From positions 1-64,000 of the forward strand of contig NZ_JZDQ02000010.1 of NCBI RefSeq assembly GCF_000960475.2: a stretch of 64,000 nucleotides of DNA, in the 5' to 3' direction. This stretch comes from Nocardioides luteus (lineage in GTDB: Bacteria; Actinomycetota; Actinomycetes; Propionibacteriales; Nocardioidaceae). The notes under the pieces are model-generated. The model saw nothing but the letters and a program-made list of their open reading frames with translations, was not told the DNA's origin and ran no database searches. Both the position numbers and the translations under genes were made by a program. Shown here one piece after another: positions 28,478 to 36,957 of the stretch (position 1 is its first letter; every line of letters begins with the position of its first letter).

Positions 28478-29455
28478 GTGACGCCGCAGGACCGGGCACA
28501 GGACGTGCTGGCACCACCCGCGAAGGCGGCCATCTTCCTCACCGTGACCATCCGTCCCGGGAAGGAGCGAGAGGCCCGCGACGCGCTCGCCGACGTCGCC
28601 GGGATCACCCGGGCGATCGGCTTCCGCATCCCGGAGGCGGCACTCAGCTGTGTGGTCGGCATCGGCGCGGAGGCCTGGGACCGGCTCTACGCCGCACCGC
28701 GTCCCGACGGACTGCACCCGTTCCGCCCGCTCGCGGGCGAGAAGCATGTCGCCGTCTCCACGCCGGGAGACCTGCTGTTCCACCTGCGCGCCGGCAGGCC
28801 CGACCTGTGCTTCGAGCTCGGCCGCCAGCTGATGGTGCGCCTCGAGGGGCTGGTCGACGCCGTCGACGAGGTCCACGGCTTCCGCTACTGGGACGAGCGC
28901 GACCTGCTGGGCTTCGTCGACGGCACCGAGAGCCCGACCCTGGCCGCCGAGTCCGGCCTGGCCGCGCTGGTCGGCTTCGACGGAGCCGACCCCGACGAGA
29001 CGTACGTCGGGGCCAGCTATGTCATCGTCCAGAAATACCTCCACGACCTCGATGCCTGGGAGAGGCTCTCGGTCGAGGAACAGGAGCTGGTCGTCGGCCG
29101 CAGGAAGCTGAGCGACATCGAGCTGCCGGACTCGGTCAAACCCGACGACTCCCACGTCGCGCTCAACACCATCACCGACCCGGACGGCACCGAGCGCGCG
29201 ATCGTGCGCGACAACATGCCGTTCGGTGCTGTCGGGACCGGCGAGTTCGGGACGTACTTCATCGGCTACGCCGCCGACCCCGGCGTGACCGAGGAGATGC
29301 TGCGCAACATGTTCCTGGGGCGTACGCCCGGCCGGCACGACCGGATCCTCGACTTCTCCACGGCCGTCACCGGATGTCTCTTCTTCGTCCCGCCGGCTGC
29401 CTTCCTCGAGGACCCGGACCCGTTCCTCGCCCGCACCCCGGGCCTGAGTGGATGA
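28478..29455 (+). CDS. Dyp-type heme peroxidase
   Basis: A 325-residue dye-decolorising peroxidase. GFVDGTESP gives the GXXDG motif with the catalytic Asp, DDSHVALNTITDPDG the proximal heme His, and IVRDNMPFG the distal Arg region. There is no twin-arginine signal, so it is cytoplasmic and class B/P-like; related proteins are loaded into encapsulin shells, but no encapsulin gene lies in this window. CAGGAG precedes the GTG at 28478. It overlaps the MFS gene by 4 nt. Confidence 0.9.
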   Translation: MTPQDRAQDVLAPPAKAAIFLTVTIRPGKEREARDALADVAGITRAIGFRIPEAALSCVVGIGAEAWDRLYAAPRPDGLHPFRPLAGEKHVAVSTPGDLLFHLRAGRPDLCFELGRQLMVRLEGLVDAVDEVHGFRYWDERDLLGFVDGTESPTLAAESGLAALVGFDGADPDETYVGASYVIVQKYLHDLDAWERLSVEEQELVVGRRKLSDIELPDSVKPDDSHVALNTITDPDGTERAIVRDNMPFGAVGTGEFGTYFIGYAADPGVTEEMLRNMFLGRTPGRHDRILDFSTAVTGCLFFVPPAAFLEDPDPFLARTPGLSG

Positions 29456-30690
29456 CGACCTCGGCTTCGCCGGCGGCGGGCAGCGACCGCGTCCTCGTCG
29501 CGGCGGCCCTGGTGGCGGCGGGCTGGGGCGCCAACCAGTTCACGCCGCTGTCGGTGGTCTACCGGCTCGAGGCGGGCTGGTCGACGATGGCCGTGGTCCT
29601 GGTGTTCACCACCTACCTGGCTGGCCTGGTCCCGGCGCTGCTCCTCGGCTGCCGGGCCGCCGACCGGTTCGGCCATCGCCGGGTCATACGTCTCGCCCTG
29701 GCCGTCACCACCGCTGGCAGCCTCCTCCTCGTACTGGCCGAGACGTCCCACGCAGCGGTCTTCGTGAGCCGCCTGGTGACCGGGATCGCGGCCGGGCTGA
29801 TCGTCTCCGCCGGTGCCGCCTGGCTGCGCGCGCTCTCGCCCGGCGACGACCGCGGCGCCCGCTTCGCGGTGTACGCGACCGGCGCCGGCTTCGCCTGCGG
29901 CCCGCTGGTCGCCGGCACCCTGGCCGCGTGGCTCCCGGCGCCCTCGGTGGTGCCGTGCCTGGTCCACGGCGGCTTCGCGCTGCTCGTGCTCGCGCTCACC
30001 GCGCGCATCCCGGAGATGTGCGCGATCCCCGGGCCGCCGCCCGCGGCGCCGCCCCGCGACCGCTGGTCGGCCATCACCCATCCGCGCTTCGTCGGGATCG
30101 TGCTGCCGGCCAGCCCGGCGATCTTCGCGGCGGTGACGGTCTCCTACGTCGTCCTGCCGCCGTTCGTGCTCGACCGCGTCCGTGGCCACGCCCCGCTGTT
30201 CAGTGGCCTGGTCGCGGCGGTCACGCTGCTGGTCGGGCTGGCGGTTCAGCCGCTGGCGGCCCGGATCGACCGGCCCGGAAGCGCCCGCGCGACCCTGGTC
30301 GCGATGGCCACCGTCGTCGTCGGGCTGCTGCTCGGTGCCCTCGCGATCGAGGAGGTCTCGCCGCTCCTGGTGCTGGCCGCGGCGGTCTTCCTCGGTGCCG
30401 GCTACGGCCTGACCCTGGAGTCCGGGCTGGCCGAGATCGGCCGGCTGGCCCCTCCCGGCGCGCTGCCGACGGTGTCGGCGCTGTTCCAGGGGGTGGCCCA
30501 CAGCGGCTTCCTGGCCCCGCTGCTGCTGGCGGTCATGGCCAGGTCCGCGTCCTATCCTGAACTCCTGGGCGGCCTTGCCCTGATCGGCTCCGTCCTGCTC
30601 ATCTGGGCAGCCGTGCACGCGGCCCGGCACGCCCACCACGAACCCTTCCGACCCGACCCCACACCACAGGAGCTGACATGGGACGAGTGA
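29452..30690 (+). CDS. Major facilitator superfamily transporter
   Basis: A 412-residue protein with twelve predicted membrane helices. ADRFGHRRVIRLALAV is the conserved loop between helices 2 and 3 (D-R-x-G-R-R type), and AGAAWLRALSPGDDRGARFAVYATGAG the helix 4-5 motif of drug-type antiporters. The substrate is unknown. The ATG overlaps the peroxidase stop and the 3' end overlaps fdhD by 13 nt, so the three genes form one translationally coupled operon. Confidence 0.85.
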   Translation: MTTSASPAAGSDRVLVAAALVAAGWGANQFTPLSVVYRLEAGWSTMAVVLVFTTYLAGLVPALLLGCRAADRFGHRRVIRLALAVTTAGSLLLVLAETSHAAVFVSRLVTGIAAGLIVSAGAAWLRALSPGDDRGARFAVYATGAGFACGPLVAGTLAAWLPAPSVVPCLVHGGFALLVLALTARIPEMCAIPGPPPAAPPRDRWSAITHPRFVGIVLPASPAIFAAVTVSYVVLPPFVLDRVRGHAPLFSGLVAAVTLLVGLAVQPLAARIDRPGSARATLVAMATVVVGLLLGALAIEEVSPLLVLAAAVFLGAGYGLTLESGLAEIGRLAPPGALPTVSALFQGVAHSGFLAPLLLAVMARSASYPELLGGLALIGSVLLIWAAVHAARHAHHEPFRPDPTPQELTWDE

Positions 30691-31514
30691 CAGTTGGACG
30701 ACCCGTGCTGCGGGTCCGCGACGGCGTCATCTCGCGGCGGCCGGACAAGCTGGCCGCCGAGGAGCCGATGGAGATCAGGGTCAACGGCCGGCCCCTGACC
30801 GTCACGATGCGCACTCCGGGTGGCGACTTCGACCTGGCCGTCGGGTTCCTGGTCAGCGAGGGCGTCGTGCACTCCGCCGACGACATCGCCGGCGTCCGCT
30901 ACTGCGCCGGCGCCACCGCCGACGGCGGCAACACCTACAACGTGGTCGACGTCGGCCTGGCCGCGCACGTCCCACCGCCCGACGCCTCGCTGGAGCGCAG
31001 CTTCTACACGACCTCCTCGTGCGGACTGTGTGGCAAGGCGTCCCTCGAGGCGGTGCGTACGTCCTCGGCCTGGTCGGTCGCCGAGGACACCCTGCGGGTC
31101 ACCCCCGAGCTCCTCGCCCTCCTGCCGGAGCGGCTGCGGGAGGCGCAGCGCGTCTTCGACAGCACCGGCGGCCTGCACGCCGCCGGGCTCTTCGGCGCCG
31201 AGGGCACCCTGCTCTGCGTACGCGAGGACGTCGGCCGCCACAACGCCGTCGACAAGGTCATCGGGCACGCGCTGCGCGAGGGGCTGGTGCCGCTGCGCAA
31301 CAGCATGCTGATGGTCAGCGGCCGGGCCTCCTTCGAGCTCGTCCAGAAGGCCGTGATGGCCGGCATCCCGCTGCTCGCCGCGGTCTCGGCCCCCTCCTCG
31401 CTCGCCGTCGACCTGGCCGACGACAACGGCCTCACCCTGGTCGGCTTCCTGCGCGGTGCCTCGATGAACATCTACTCCGGCACCGACCGCATCGAGCCCG
31501 TCCCCGTCGGCTGA
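30678..31514 (+). CDS. fdhD: Formate dehydrogenase accessory sulfurtransferase
   Basis: A 278-residue FdhD. In E. coli this protein passes sulfur from IscS to the molybdenum cofactor of formate dehydrogenase. C115 and C118 in SSCGLCGK form the essential CxxC loop; FTP-like VGFLVSEG and the C-terminal SAPSSLAVDLADDNGLTLVGFLRG complete the family pattern. AGGAG precedes the ATG. It faces the FdhF-like gene on the opposite strand, its probable client. Confidence 0.93.
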   Translation: MGRVTVGRPVLRVRDGVISRRPDKLAAEEPMEIRVNGRPLTVTMRTPGGDFDLAVGFLVSEGVVHSADDIAGVRYCAGATADGGNTYNVVDVGLAAHVPPPDASLERSFYTTSSCGLCGKASLEAVRTSSAWSVAEDTLRVTPELLALLPERLREAQRVFDSTGGLHAAGLFGAEGTLLCVREDVGRHNAVDKVIGHALREGLVPLRNSMLMVSGRASFELVQKAVMAGIPLLAAVSAPSSLAVDLADDNGLTLVGFLRGASMNIYSGTDRIEPVPVG

Positions 31515-31529
31515 GCGACGGGAACGGGC
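31496..31529. terminator. Bidirectional terminator between fdhD and the FdhF-like gene
   Basis: A 14-bp stem with one mismatch (GCCCGTCCCCGTCG against CGACGGGAACGGGC) overlaps the fdhD stop codon and separates the two convergent genes. Confidence 0.65.
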
Positions 31530-31540
31530 TTGCGAGGGGG

Positions 31541-33838
31541 TCAGCTGCTCGGGATGACCCGGACCTTGACGTTCTTCATCAGCGGCTGGTCGCTCTGGAC
31601 GCTGTAGTCGGCGGCCCCGATCAGCACGTTCATCTCCGGCATGTAGCCCGCGGCGCTGCCGCGCGGCAGGTCGTAGCGCAGCGCGCGGTAGCCACGGAGC
31701 TCGCGGACGCTGCCGTCCTTGGAGGTGGCGACGATGTCGACCAACGAGCCCTCGGCGATCCCGCGCGAGCGCATGTCGTCCTCGTGCATCAGGATCAACG
31801 TACGCAGGTTCTTGATGCCCCGGTAGCGGTCGTCGTCGGAGTAGATCGTGGTGTTCCACTGGTCGTGGGAGCGCATCGTCTGGAGCACGAGCACGTCGTC
31901 GTCGGCCGGGATCACGTCGGGCAGCGGTGTCGCGGCGAACTCCGCGAGGCCCGTCGGCGTGTTGAAGACCAGCTCACGGGCAGGCTGCTTGAGCCGGAAG
32001 CCCAGCGGGAGCCGGACCCGGCGGTTGAAGTCCTCGAAGCCGATCAGGGCCTTGGCCATCACGTCGCGGATCCGGTCGTAGTCCTCGACCCATGACTCCC
32101 ACGGGGTGGCGCTGTCGGGAAGCGTCGCCCGCGCCATCCCGGCGATGATCGCGGGCTCGGAGAGCAGGTGGGGCGAGGCGGGCCGCTTCATCCCGCGGGA
32201 GAGGTGGACCATGCTCATCGAGTCCTCGACCGAGGTCTCCTGCAGGCCGCCGGCCTGGTGGTCCTTCTCGGTGCGGCCCAGGCAGGGGAGGATCAGGGCC
32301 GTGCGGCCGTGGACCAGGTGGCTGCGGTTGAGCTTGGTGCTGACCTGGACGGTGAGGTCGCAGTTGCGCAGGCCGCTGGCGGTGTAGGGCGTGTCGGGGG
32401 CGGCCATGACGAAGTTGCCGCCCATGCCGACGAACACCTTGACCCGGCCCTCGTTCATGGCCCTGATGACGCCGACCGTGTCCAGCCCGTGCTCGCGCGG
32501 GGGAGTGATGCCGCAGACCTCGCCGAGCCGGTCGAGGAACTCGTCGGTCGGCTTGTGGTCGATGCCGCAGGTGCGGTTGCCCTGGACGTTGCTGTGGCCG
32601 CGTACGGGCGAAGGACCGGCGCCCTCGCGGCCGAGGTTGCCGCGCAGGAGGAGGACGTTGACGATCTCGCGCACGGTGTCGACGCCGTGCTCGTGCTGGG
32701 TGACGCCGAGGCACCAGCTGATCAACGTACGGTCGGAGGCGGAGTAGACCGCCGCGGCCTTGCGGATGTCGGCCTCGCTGAGCCCGGCTTGGCGGGTGAG
32801 GTCGTCCCAGGAGGTCGACTCGACCAGATCTCGGTATGCCGAGAAGCCCGAGGTGTAGCGCTCGATGAACTCGACGTCGAGGGCCTTCGGATCCGTGCGG
32901 TGCTCCTCGAGCAGCGCCTTGGCCATCCCGCGCAGCAGCGCGAGGTCCCCGCCCGGGCGGACCTGCAGGTTGAGGGTGCTGGTGCGGGTCGCCTTGAAGA
33001 GCGCCATGTCGACGAACTCGTGCGGGATGATCGCCTTGCGGGCGCCCGCCTCGACCAGCGGGTTGATGTGCACGATCTGGGCGCCGCGGTCGTACGCCTC
33101 GGTCAGCGCGGTGAGCATCCGGGGCGCGTTGGAGGCCGCGTTGACGCCGAGGATGAAGAGCGCCTCGGCGGTCTCCCAGTCCTTGAGGTCCGCGGTGCCC
33201 TTGCCGGTGCCGAGGGATGCCTTGAGCGCTCGGCCTGAGGCCTCGTGACACATGTTGGAGCAGTCGGGCAGGTTGTTGGTGCCGAACTCGCGGGCCCACA
33301 GCTGGTAGAGGAACGTCGCCTCGTTGCCGAGCCGGCCGGAGGTGTAGAACGCCGCCTCGTCGGGGGAGTCAAGAGCCTGCAGCGCCGAGCCGACCAGCGC
33401 GAACGCGTCGCTCCACGAGATCGGCACATAGCGGTCGCTCGCCTCGTCGTAGACCATCGGCTCGGTGAGCCGGCCCTGGTCCTCGAGCTCGTAGTCGGAC
33501 CAGCTCTCCAGCTCGGTGACCGTGTGGGCGGCGAAGAAGTCGCGGTCCACACGCTTGCCCGTCATCTCCCAGACGACGTGCTTCATCCCGTTCTCGCACA
33601 GGTCGAGCTTGAGACCCTTCAGGTCGTCGGGCCAGGCGCAGCCCGGACAGTCGAAGCCGTCGTTCTCGTGGTTCATCTTGAACATCGCCCGGGTCCCCGA
33701 GGCGATCGCGTGCTCGCGGGAGAGCACCTTCATGACGGAGGTCGCCGCGCCCCAGCCGGCTGCTGGATGGTGGTAGTCGCGCTGCTCCCACTCACCTGTG
33801 GGGGCAGGGCCTTGGCCGGAGGTCTCCTGGTCGACCAT
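31541..33838 (-). CDS. FdhF/YdeP family molybdopterin oxidoreductase
   Basis: A 765-residue bis-MGD enzyme of the YdeP/FdhF-like branch. Residues 60-72 read NDGFDCPGCAWPD (C64, C67), the reduced cysteine motif typical of this branch, which suggests an atypical or absent Fe-S cluster. MPT-binding segments include YTSGRLGNEATFLYQLWAREFGTNN, SNMCHEASG (a Cys where the Mo ligand is expected) and GRTEKDHQAGG. The C-terminal cofactor domain starts near residue 645. It is cytoplasmic with no Tat signal. AGGAG lies 6 nt before the ATG. The substrate is unproven; formate is the usual annotation. Confidence 0.88.
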   Translation of the reverse strand: MVDQETSGQGPAPTGEWEQRDYHHPAAGWGAATSVMKVLSREHAIASGTRAMFKMNHENDGFDCPGCAWPDDLKGLKLDLCENGMKHVVWEMTGKRVDRDFFAAHTVTELESWSDYELEDQGRLTEPMVYDEASDRYVPISWSDAFALVGSALQALDSPDEAAFYTSGRLGNEATFLYQLWAREFGTNNLPDCSNMCHEASGRALKASLGTGKGTADLKDWETAEALFILGVNAASNAPRMLTALTEAYDRGAQIVHINPLVEAGARKAIIPHEFVDMALFKATRTSTLNLQVRPGGDLALLRGMAKALLEEHRTDPKALDVEFIERYTSGFSAYRDLVESTSWDDLTRQAGLSEADIRKAAAVYSASDRTLISWCLGVTQHEHGVDTVREIVNVLLLRGNLGREGAGPSPVRGHSNVQGNRTCGIDHKPTDEFLDRLGEVCGITPPREHGLDTVGVIRAMNEGRVKVFVGMGGNFVMAAPDTPYTASGLRNCDLTVQVSTKLNRSHLVHGRTALILPCLGRTEKDHQAGGLQETSVEDSMSMVHLSRGMKRPASPHLLSEPAIIAGMARATLPDSATPWESWVEDYDRIRDVMAKALIGFEDFNRRVRLPLGFRLKQPARELVFNTPTGLAEFAATPLPDVIPADDDVLVLQTMRSHDQWNTTIYSDDDRYRGIKNLRTLILMHEDDMRSRGIAEGSLVDIVATSKDGSVRELRGYRALRYDLPRGSAAGYMPEMNVLIGAADYSVQSDQPLMKNVKVRVIPSS

Positions 33839-34065
33839 CTCGCGCTCCTGTGCATGTCGTGACCGCGGGCGCGCCGGGCGGCCTCGCCTCGTTGTCGACG
33901 TTAACCCCGCCGGGCCGCCGTCGCGAGCGGCGACAGGCCCGGCGACGGGATCGTGTCGGCGCCGACAGCCCGGGTGGTGGTCGGCGACAATCCACGCCTC
34001 CCCGGGGCTCGAATTGAGTACGCCGGCTCAGGCGTCGCCCCTCGGCCCGCGGCCAGACTGCTGTC

Positions 34066-35178
34066 ATGTCCCTGCTGCGCCACCACCTGCTCGCTCCCGC
34101 CACCTCGTGCTTCCTGGGTGTGCTGAGCCTGGCCACGGTCCTCTGCTTCCACTTTCCCGAGCTGCTGACCAGCCGCGAGTTCCGCGCGATCTACACCGAG
34201 GACTTCGCCCGTACGCTCCTGCTGATCGGCCTGGCCACCGCCTTCTTCGCCGGGACGGTCGCGGTGCTGCGCGACCAGCACAAGCGGCTGGCGTTCACCG
34301 GTGTCGGCACCGCGACCGTCGCCGTGCTCCTCGGCGGCACCGAGGTCCCGTTCGACGGGCCCGTGAAGGACACGCCCTTCTCGCTCGGCCTGGACTGGTT
34401 CGTGCTCGCGCTGTTCTTCTCCGCGCTGGTCTTCATCCCGCTCGAGCACGCCTTCGCCCGCCGCCCGGTGCCGGTCTTCCGGCCGGGCTGGCGCACCGAC
34501 GCGTGCTACTTCTTCATGAGCCACGTCCTCGTCCAGCTCATCCTCATCCTGGTCACCACCTCGACCTCGCTGGTGGTTTCGACGGTGAAGGTCCCCGGCG
34601 TCCAAGGATGGATCCAGGAGCTGCCGTTCGTGGTGGCCTTCCTGCTCGCGGTCTTCCTCGCCGACCTCGCCCAGGCGGTGCTGCACCGCTGCTACCACCG
34701 GATCATGGTGCTGTGGCGCTTCCACGCGGTCCACCATTCCAGCCCCGAGCTCGACTGGCTGGCCGGCTCGCGCGTCCACTTCGTCGAGACCGTGCTGACC
34801 CGCAGCATCGTCCTGCTGCCGCTGCTGTTCCTCGGCTTCTCGACCTCGGTCGTCAACGCGTACGCCGTGCTGGTCGGCATCCAGGCGGTCGTCGCCCACG
34901 CCAACATCGGCGTCCGGTTCGGCGTCCTCGAGTATCTGGTGGTGCTGCCGCGCTACCACCACTGGCACCACGCCCGGCACCTCGACTACTGGGACCGCAA
35001 CTACGCGATCCACCTGCCGGTGATCGACATGCTGATGGGCTCCTTCAAGCTGCCCCGTGACGGCAGCTGGCCCGAGGAGTACGGCGTCCTCAAGCGCGAG
35101 ACCGTCCCGGTCGGGATCCTCGCCCAGCACGTCGCCCCGTTCCGCGGCCACCGGACCTACGACGAGTACGTCCACTGA
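34066..35178 (+). CDS. Sterol desaturase / fatty acid hydroxylase superfamily protein
   Basis: A 370-residue membrane protein. The di-iron histidine boxes are HRCYHR, FHAVHHSS and HHWHHARH, spaced as in the superfamily. Six or seven hydrophobic segments precede or flank them, with about 140 extra N-terminal residues forming four helices beyond the core domain. It probably oxidises a membrane lipid using O2. A -10-like CAGACT ends 6 nt before the ATG, so it may be leaderless. Confidence 0.88.
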   Translation: MSLLRHHLLAPATSCFLGVLSLATVLCFHFPELLTSREFRAIYTEDFARTLLLIGLATAFFAGTVAVLRDQHKRLAFTGVGTATVAVLLGGTEVPFDGPVKDTPFSLGLDWFVLALFFSALVFIPLEHAFARRPVPVFRPGWRTDACYFFMSHVLVQLILILVTTSTSLVVSTVKVPGVQGWIQELPFVVAFLLAVFLADLAQAVLHRCYHRIMVLWRFHAVHHSSPELDWLAGSRVHFVETVLTRSIVLLPLLFLGFSTSVVNAYAVLVGIQAVVAHANIGVRFGVLEYLVVLPRYHHWHHARHLDYWDRNYAIHLPVIDMLMGSFKLPRDGSWPEEYGVLKRETVPVGILAQHVAPFRGHRTYDEYVH

Positions 35179-35205
35179 GGCTGACGCGCGCGAACCGCCC
35201 GCAGA

Positions 35206-35244
35206 CCGCCCGCGGACGGAGCAGAGCGCTCCGTCCGCGGGCGG
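35206..35244. terminator. Strong bidirectional terminator
   Basis: A perfect 17-bp stem (starts CCGCCCGCGGACGGAGC) with a 5-nt loop lies between the convergent sterol-desaturase-like and tannase-like genes. Confidence 0.75.
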
Positions 35245-35252
35245 ACTCGGGT

Positions 35253-36830
35253 TCAGCGGCAGCTGACGGTGCCACCGCTGAGGTGAGCGGTCCTCGGGTA
35301 GAGGCAGATGTCACGCTCGACCCTCGTCCCGTCGGCGGCCACCGAGGTCGCGGCCAGGGTCTCCGGGGCGTCGTCCTTCTCGACCCACCTGACCAGAGCG
35401 CCCAGCGGGTCCGTCGGCGCCGGGCCGGTCCCGGCCTGGCAGTGCGAGGCGCCGGGAGCGACGAAGACGCGGTAGAAGTCGTCGATGTCGCCGAAGCGGT
35501 GTGCGACCTTCTCGCGGTAGCTCAGGGTGCCCCGCAGCGGGACGAGCTGGTCGTCGCCACCGTGCCAGGTCAGCAGCTTGGCGCCGGCGCGGCGAAGGCC
35601 CGACAGATCGGGGTCGTCGCTGCCGATGACCTGGTGGTACTCGTCGACCGACTGCGCGAACAGCCTCTCGTAGTCGGCGTAGGTGATGGTCGAGACGTCG
35701 AAGGAGGGGTCCTTCTCGAGCAGGTTCTGCACCCAGGACGACGCCACCGGGAACGGTGCCGGGCCGGCGAGGTAGCCGAGATCGGCGGTGGGGGTCAGCC
35801 CGAACCACAGCCGCTTGCCGTCGGAGGTCCGAGGACCGTCCCAGATCTTCTCGATCACGGCCGCGTCCCGCGCCGAGATGGTCAGCTCCTCGCCGTCGCA
35901 CAGCACCTTCTCGCCGATCAGCGACGCCGGGTCGAAGTCGCAGGCGATGGGGTTGCCGACGATCCCGTCGACGGCCCCATCGTCGCCGTCGCAGGCGGCC
36001 CTGGCAGCGGTGGTGAACGCATTGAGCTCACAGGGCGCGAGGTGGTCGTCCTCCGCGTTCATCACGACGTACGGCCACAGGTCACCGATCGCGAAGCGGT
36101 CCCAGGAGATCGCCGGAGCGTCGGCGAGGATGCCGTCGAAGTCGCCCGGGTGCCGCTGGGCCTCCATGTAGCCCTGGCGCCCGCCGGTCGAGCAGCCGTT
36201 CCAGTACGCGTGGTGCGCCGCGCGGCCGTAGTGGTCCTTCGTGATCGCCTTGCCGAGGACGGCCAGCTCGTGCGGCCCGCGCTCGGCGAAGTTCTTCAGC
36301 ACCGTCGTGTTGACCTGGCCGTCCTCGGTGAGGGCCCAGTCGGCGGTGAAGCCGGTGGTCGGGGTCGCGCCGGCGTCGGTCGTGCCCACGGCGTACCCGG
36401 CCTTGACGGCGTTCGGCAGGCTCGGACCGAAGTCGCCGCCGAGGTAGCCGCTGCCGCCGAGCGCCTGGAACCGGCCGTTCCAGCCGGTCGCGGGGAGCCA
36501 GACCTGGATCAGCTCCCGGTCGCCGGCCGACCCGTGGGTGAGGGTCACGTCCACCTGACAGTAGGCCGGGACGTCGGTGACGGGCGGGGGCGGCTCGGAG
36601 GCTCCGGGCTGGGCCGGGTAGGTCAGGGTGCCGCCCGGTTTCGCGGTGGCGCTGACCGACACGATCCGTGCATCCGCCGGGGGCATCAGGCTCGGTCTCT
36701 CACAGCCGTCGGTGCTCCGGGACATCGCGCTGTCGGACACGGCCGGGGATGTCTGGGCAGCGGCGGGGTGCACGGCCGTCAGGGCGGCGGCCAGGGGCAG
36801 CCCGGCGGCTACCAGCAGCAGTCTCTTCAT
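35253..36830 (-). CDS. Secreted tannase/feruloyl esterase family protein
   Basis: A 525-residue exported serine esterase. Residues 1-27 (MKRLLLVAAGLPLAAALTAVHPAAAQ) are a Sec signal peptide. The nucleophile lies in NGCSTGGRQGY, the acid in the later DDQLVPLRG stretch and the His in APGASHCQAG. Paired cysteines flank the lid (PCELNAF, RAACDGDDG with a Ca-binding-like loop, IACDFD, LCDGEE). Related enzymes cleave ferulic, gallic or phthalate-type esters. Two ATGs follow AGGAGAG; the second (36830) has the better spacing. It is downstream of the LuxR-type regulator on the same strand. Confidence 0.87.
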   Translation of the reverse strand: MKRLLLVAAGLPLAAALTAVHPAAAQTSPAVSDSAMSRSTDGCERPSLMPPADARIVSVSATAKPGGTLTYPAQPGASEPPPPVTDVPAYCQVDVTLTHGSAGDRELIQVWLPATGWNGRFQALGGSGYLGGDFGPSLPNAVKAGYAVGTTDAGATPTTGFTADWALTEDGQVNTTVLKNFAERGPHELAVLGKAITKDHYGRAAHHAYWNGCSTGGRQGYMEAQRHPGDFDGILADAPAISWDRFAIGDLWPYVVMNAEDDHLAPCELNAFTTAARAACDGDDGAVDGIVGNPIACDFDPASLIGEKVLCDGEELTISARDAAVIEKIWDGPRTSDGKRLWFGLTPTADLGYLAGPAPFPVASSWVQNLLEKDPSFDVSTITYADYERLFAQSVDEYHQVIGSDDPDLSGLRRAGAKLLTWHGGDDQLVPLRGTLSYREKVAHRFGDIDDFYRVFVAPGASHCQAGTGPAPTDPLGALVRWVEKDDAPETLAATSVAADGTRVERDICLYPRTAHLSGGTVSCR

Positions 36831-36957
36831 CATCTCTCCTCGTGATGGGCCCGCTCGGTTCGGGCACATGAGGAGACTCGCGGAACAGGCGCCCGGCCGG
36901 CGCCAGGGTGATGCCCTGGGGTGCACCCTGGCCCGGGCCACCCTGGCCCGGGCCAGC
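36831..36957. other. Intergenic gap with a direct repeat
   Basis: Between the regulator and esterase genes. CACCCTGGCCCGGGCCA is repeated almost back to back (about 36924-36957), giving GGCCCGGGCC palindromes that could terminate the upstream regulator transcript. Confidence 0.4.
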
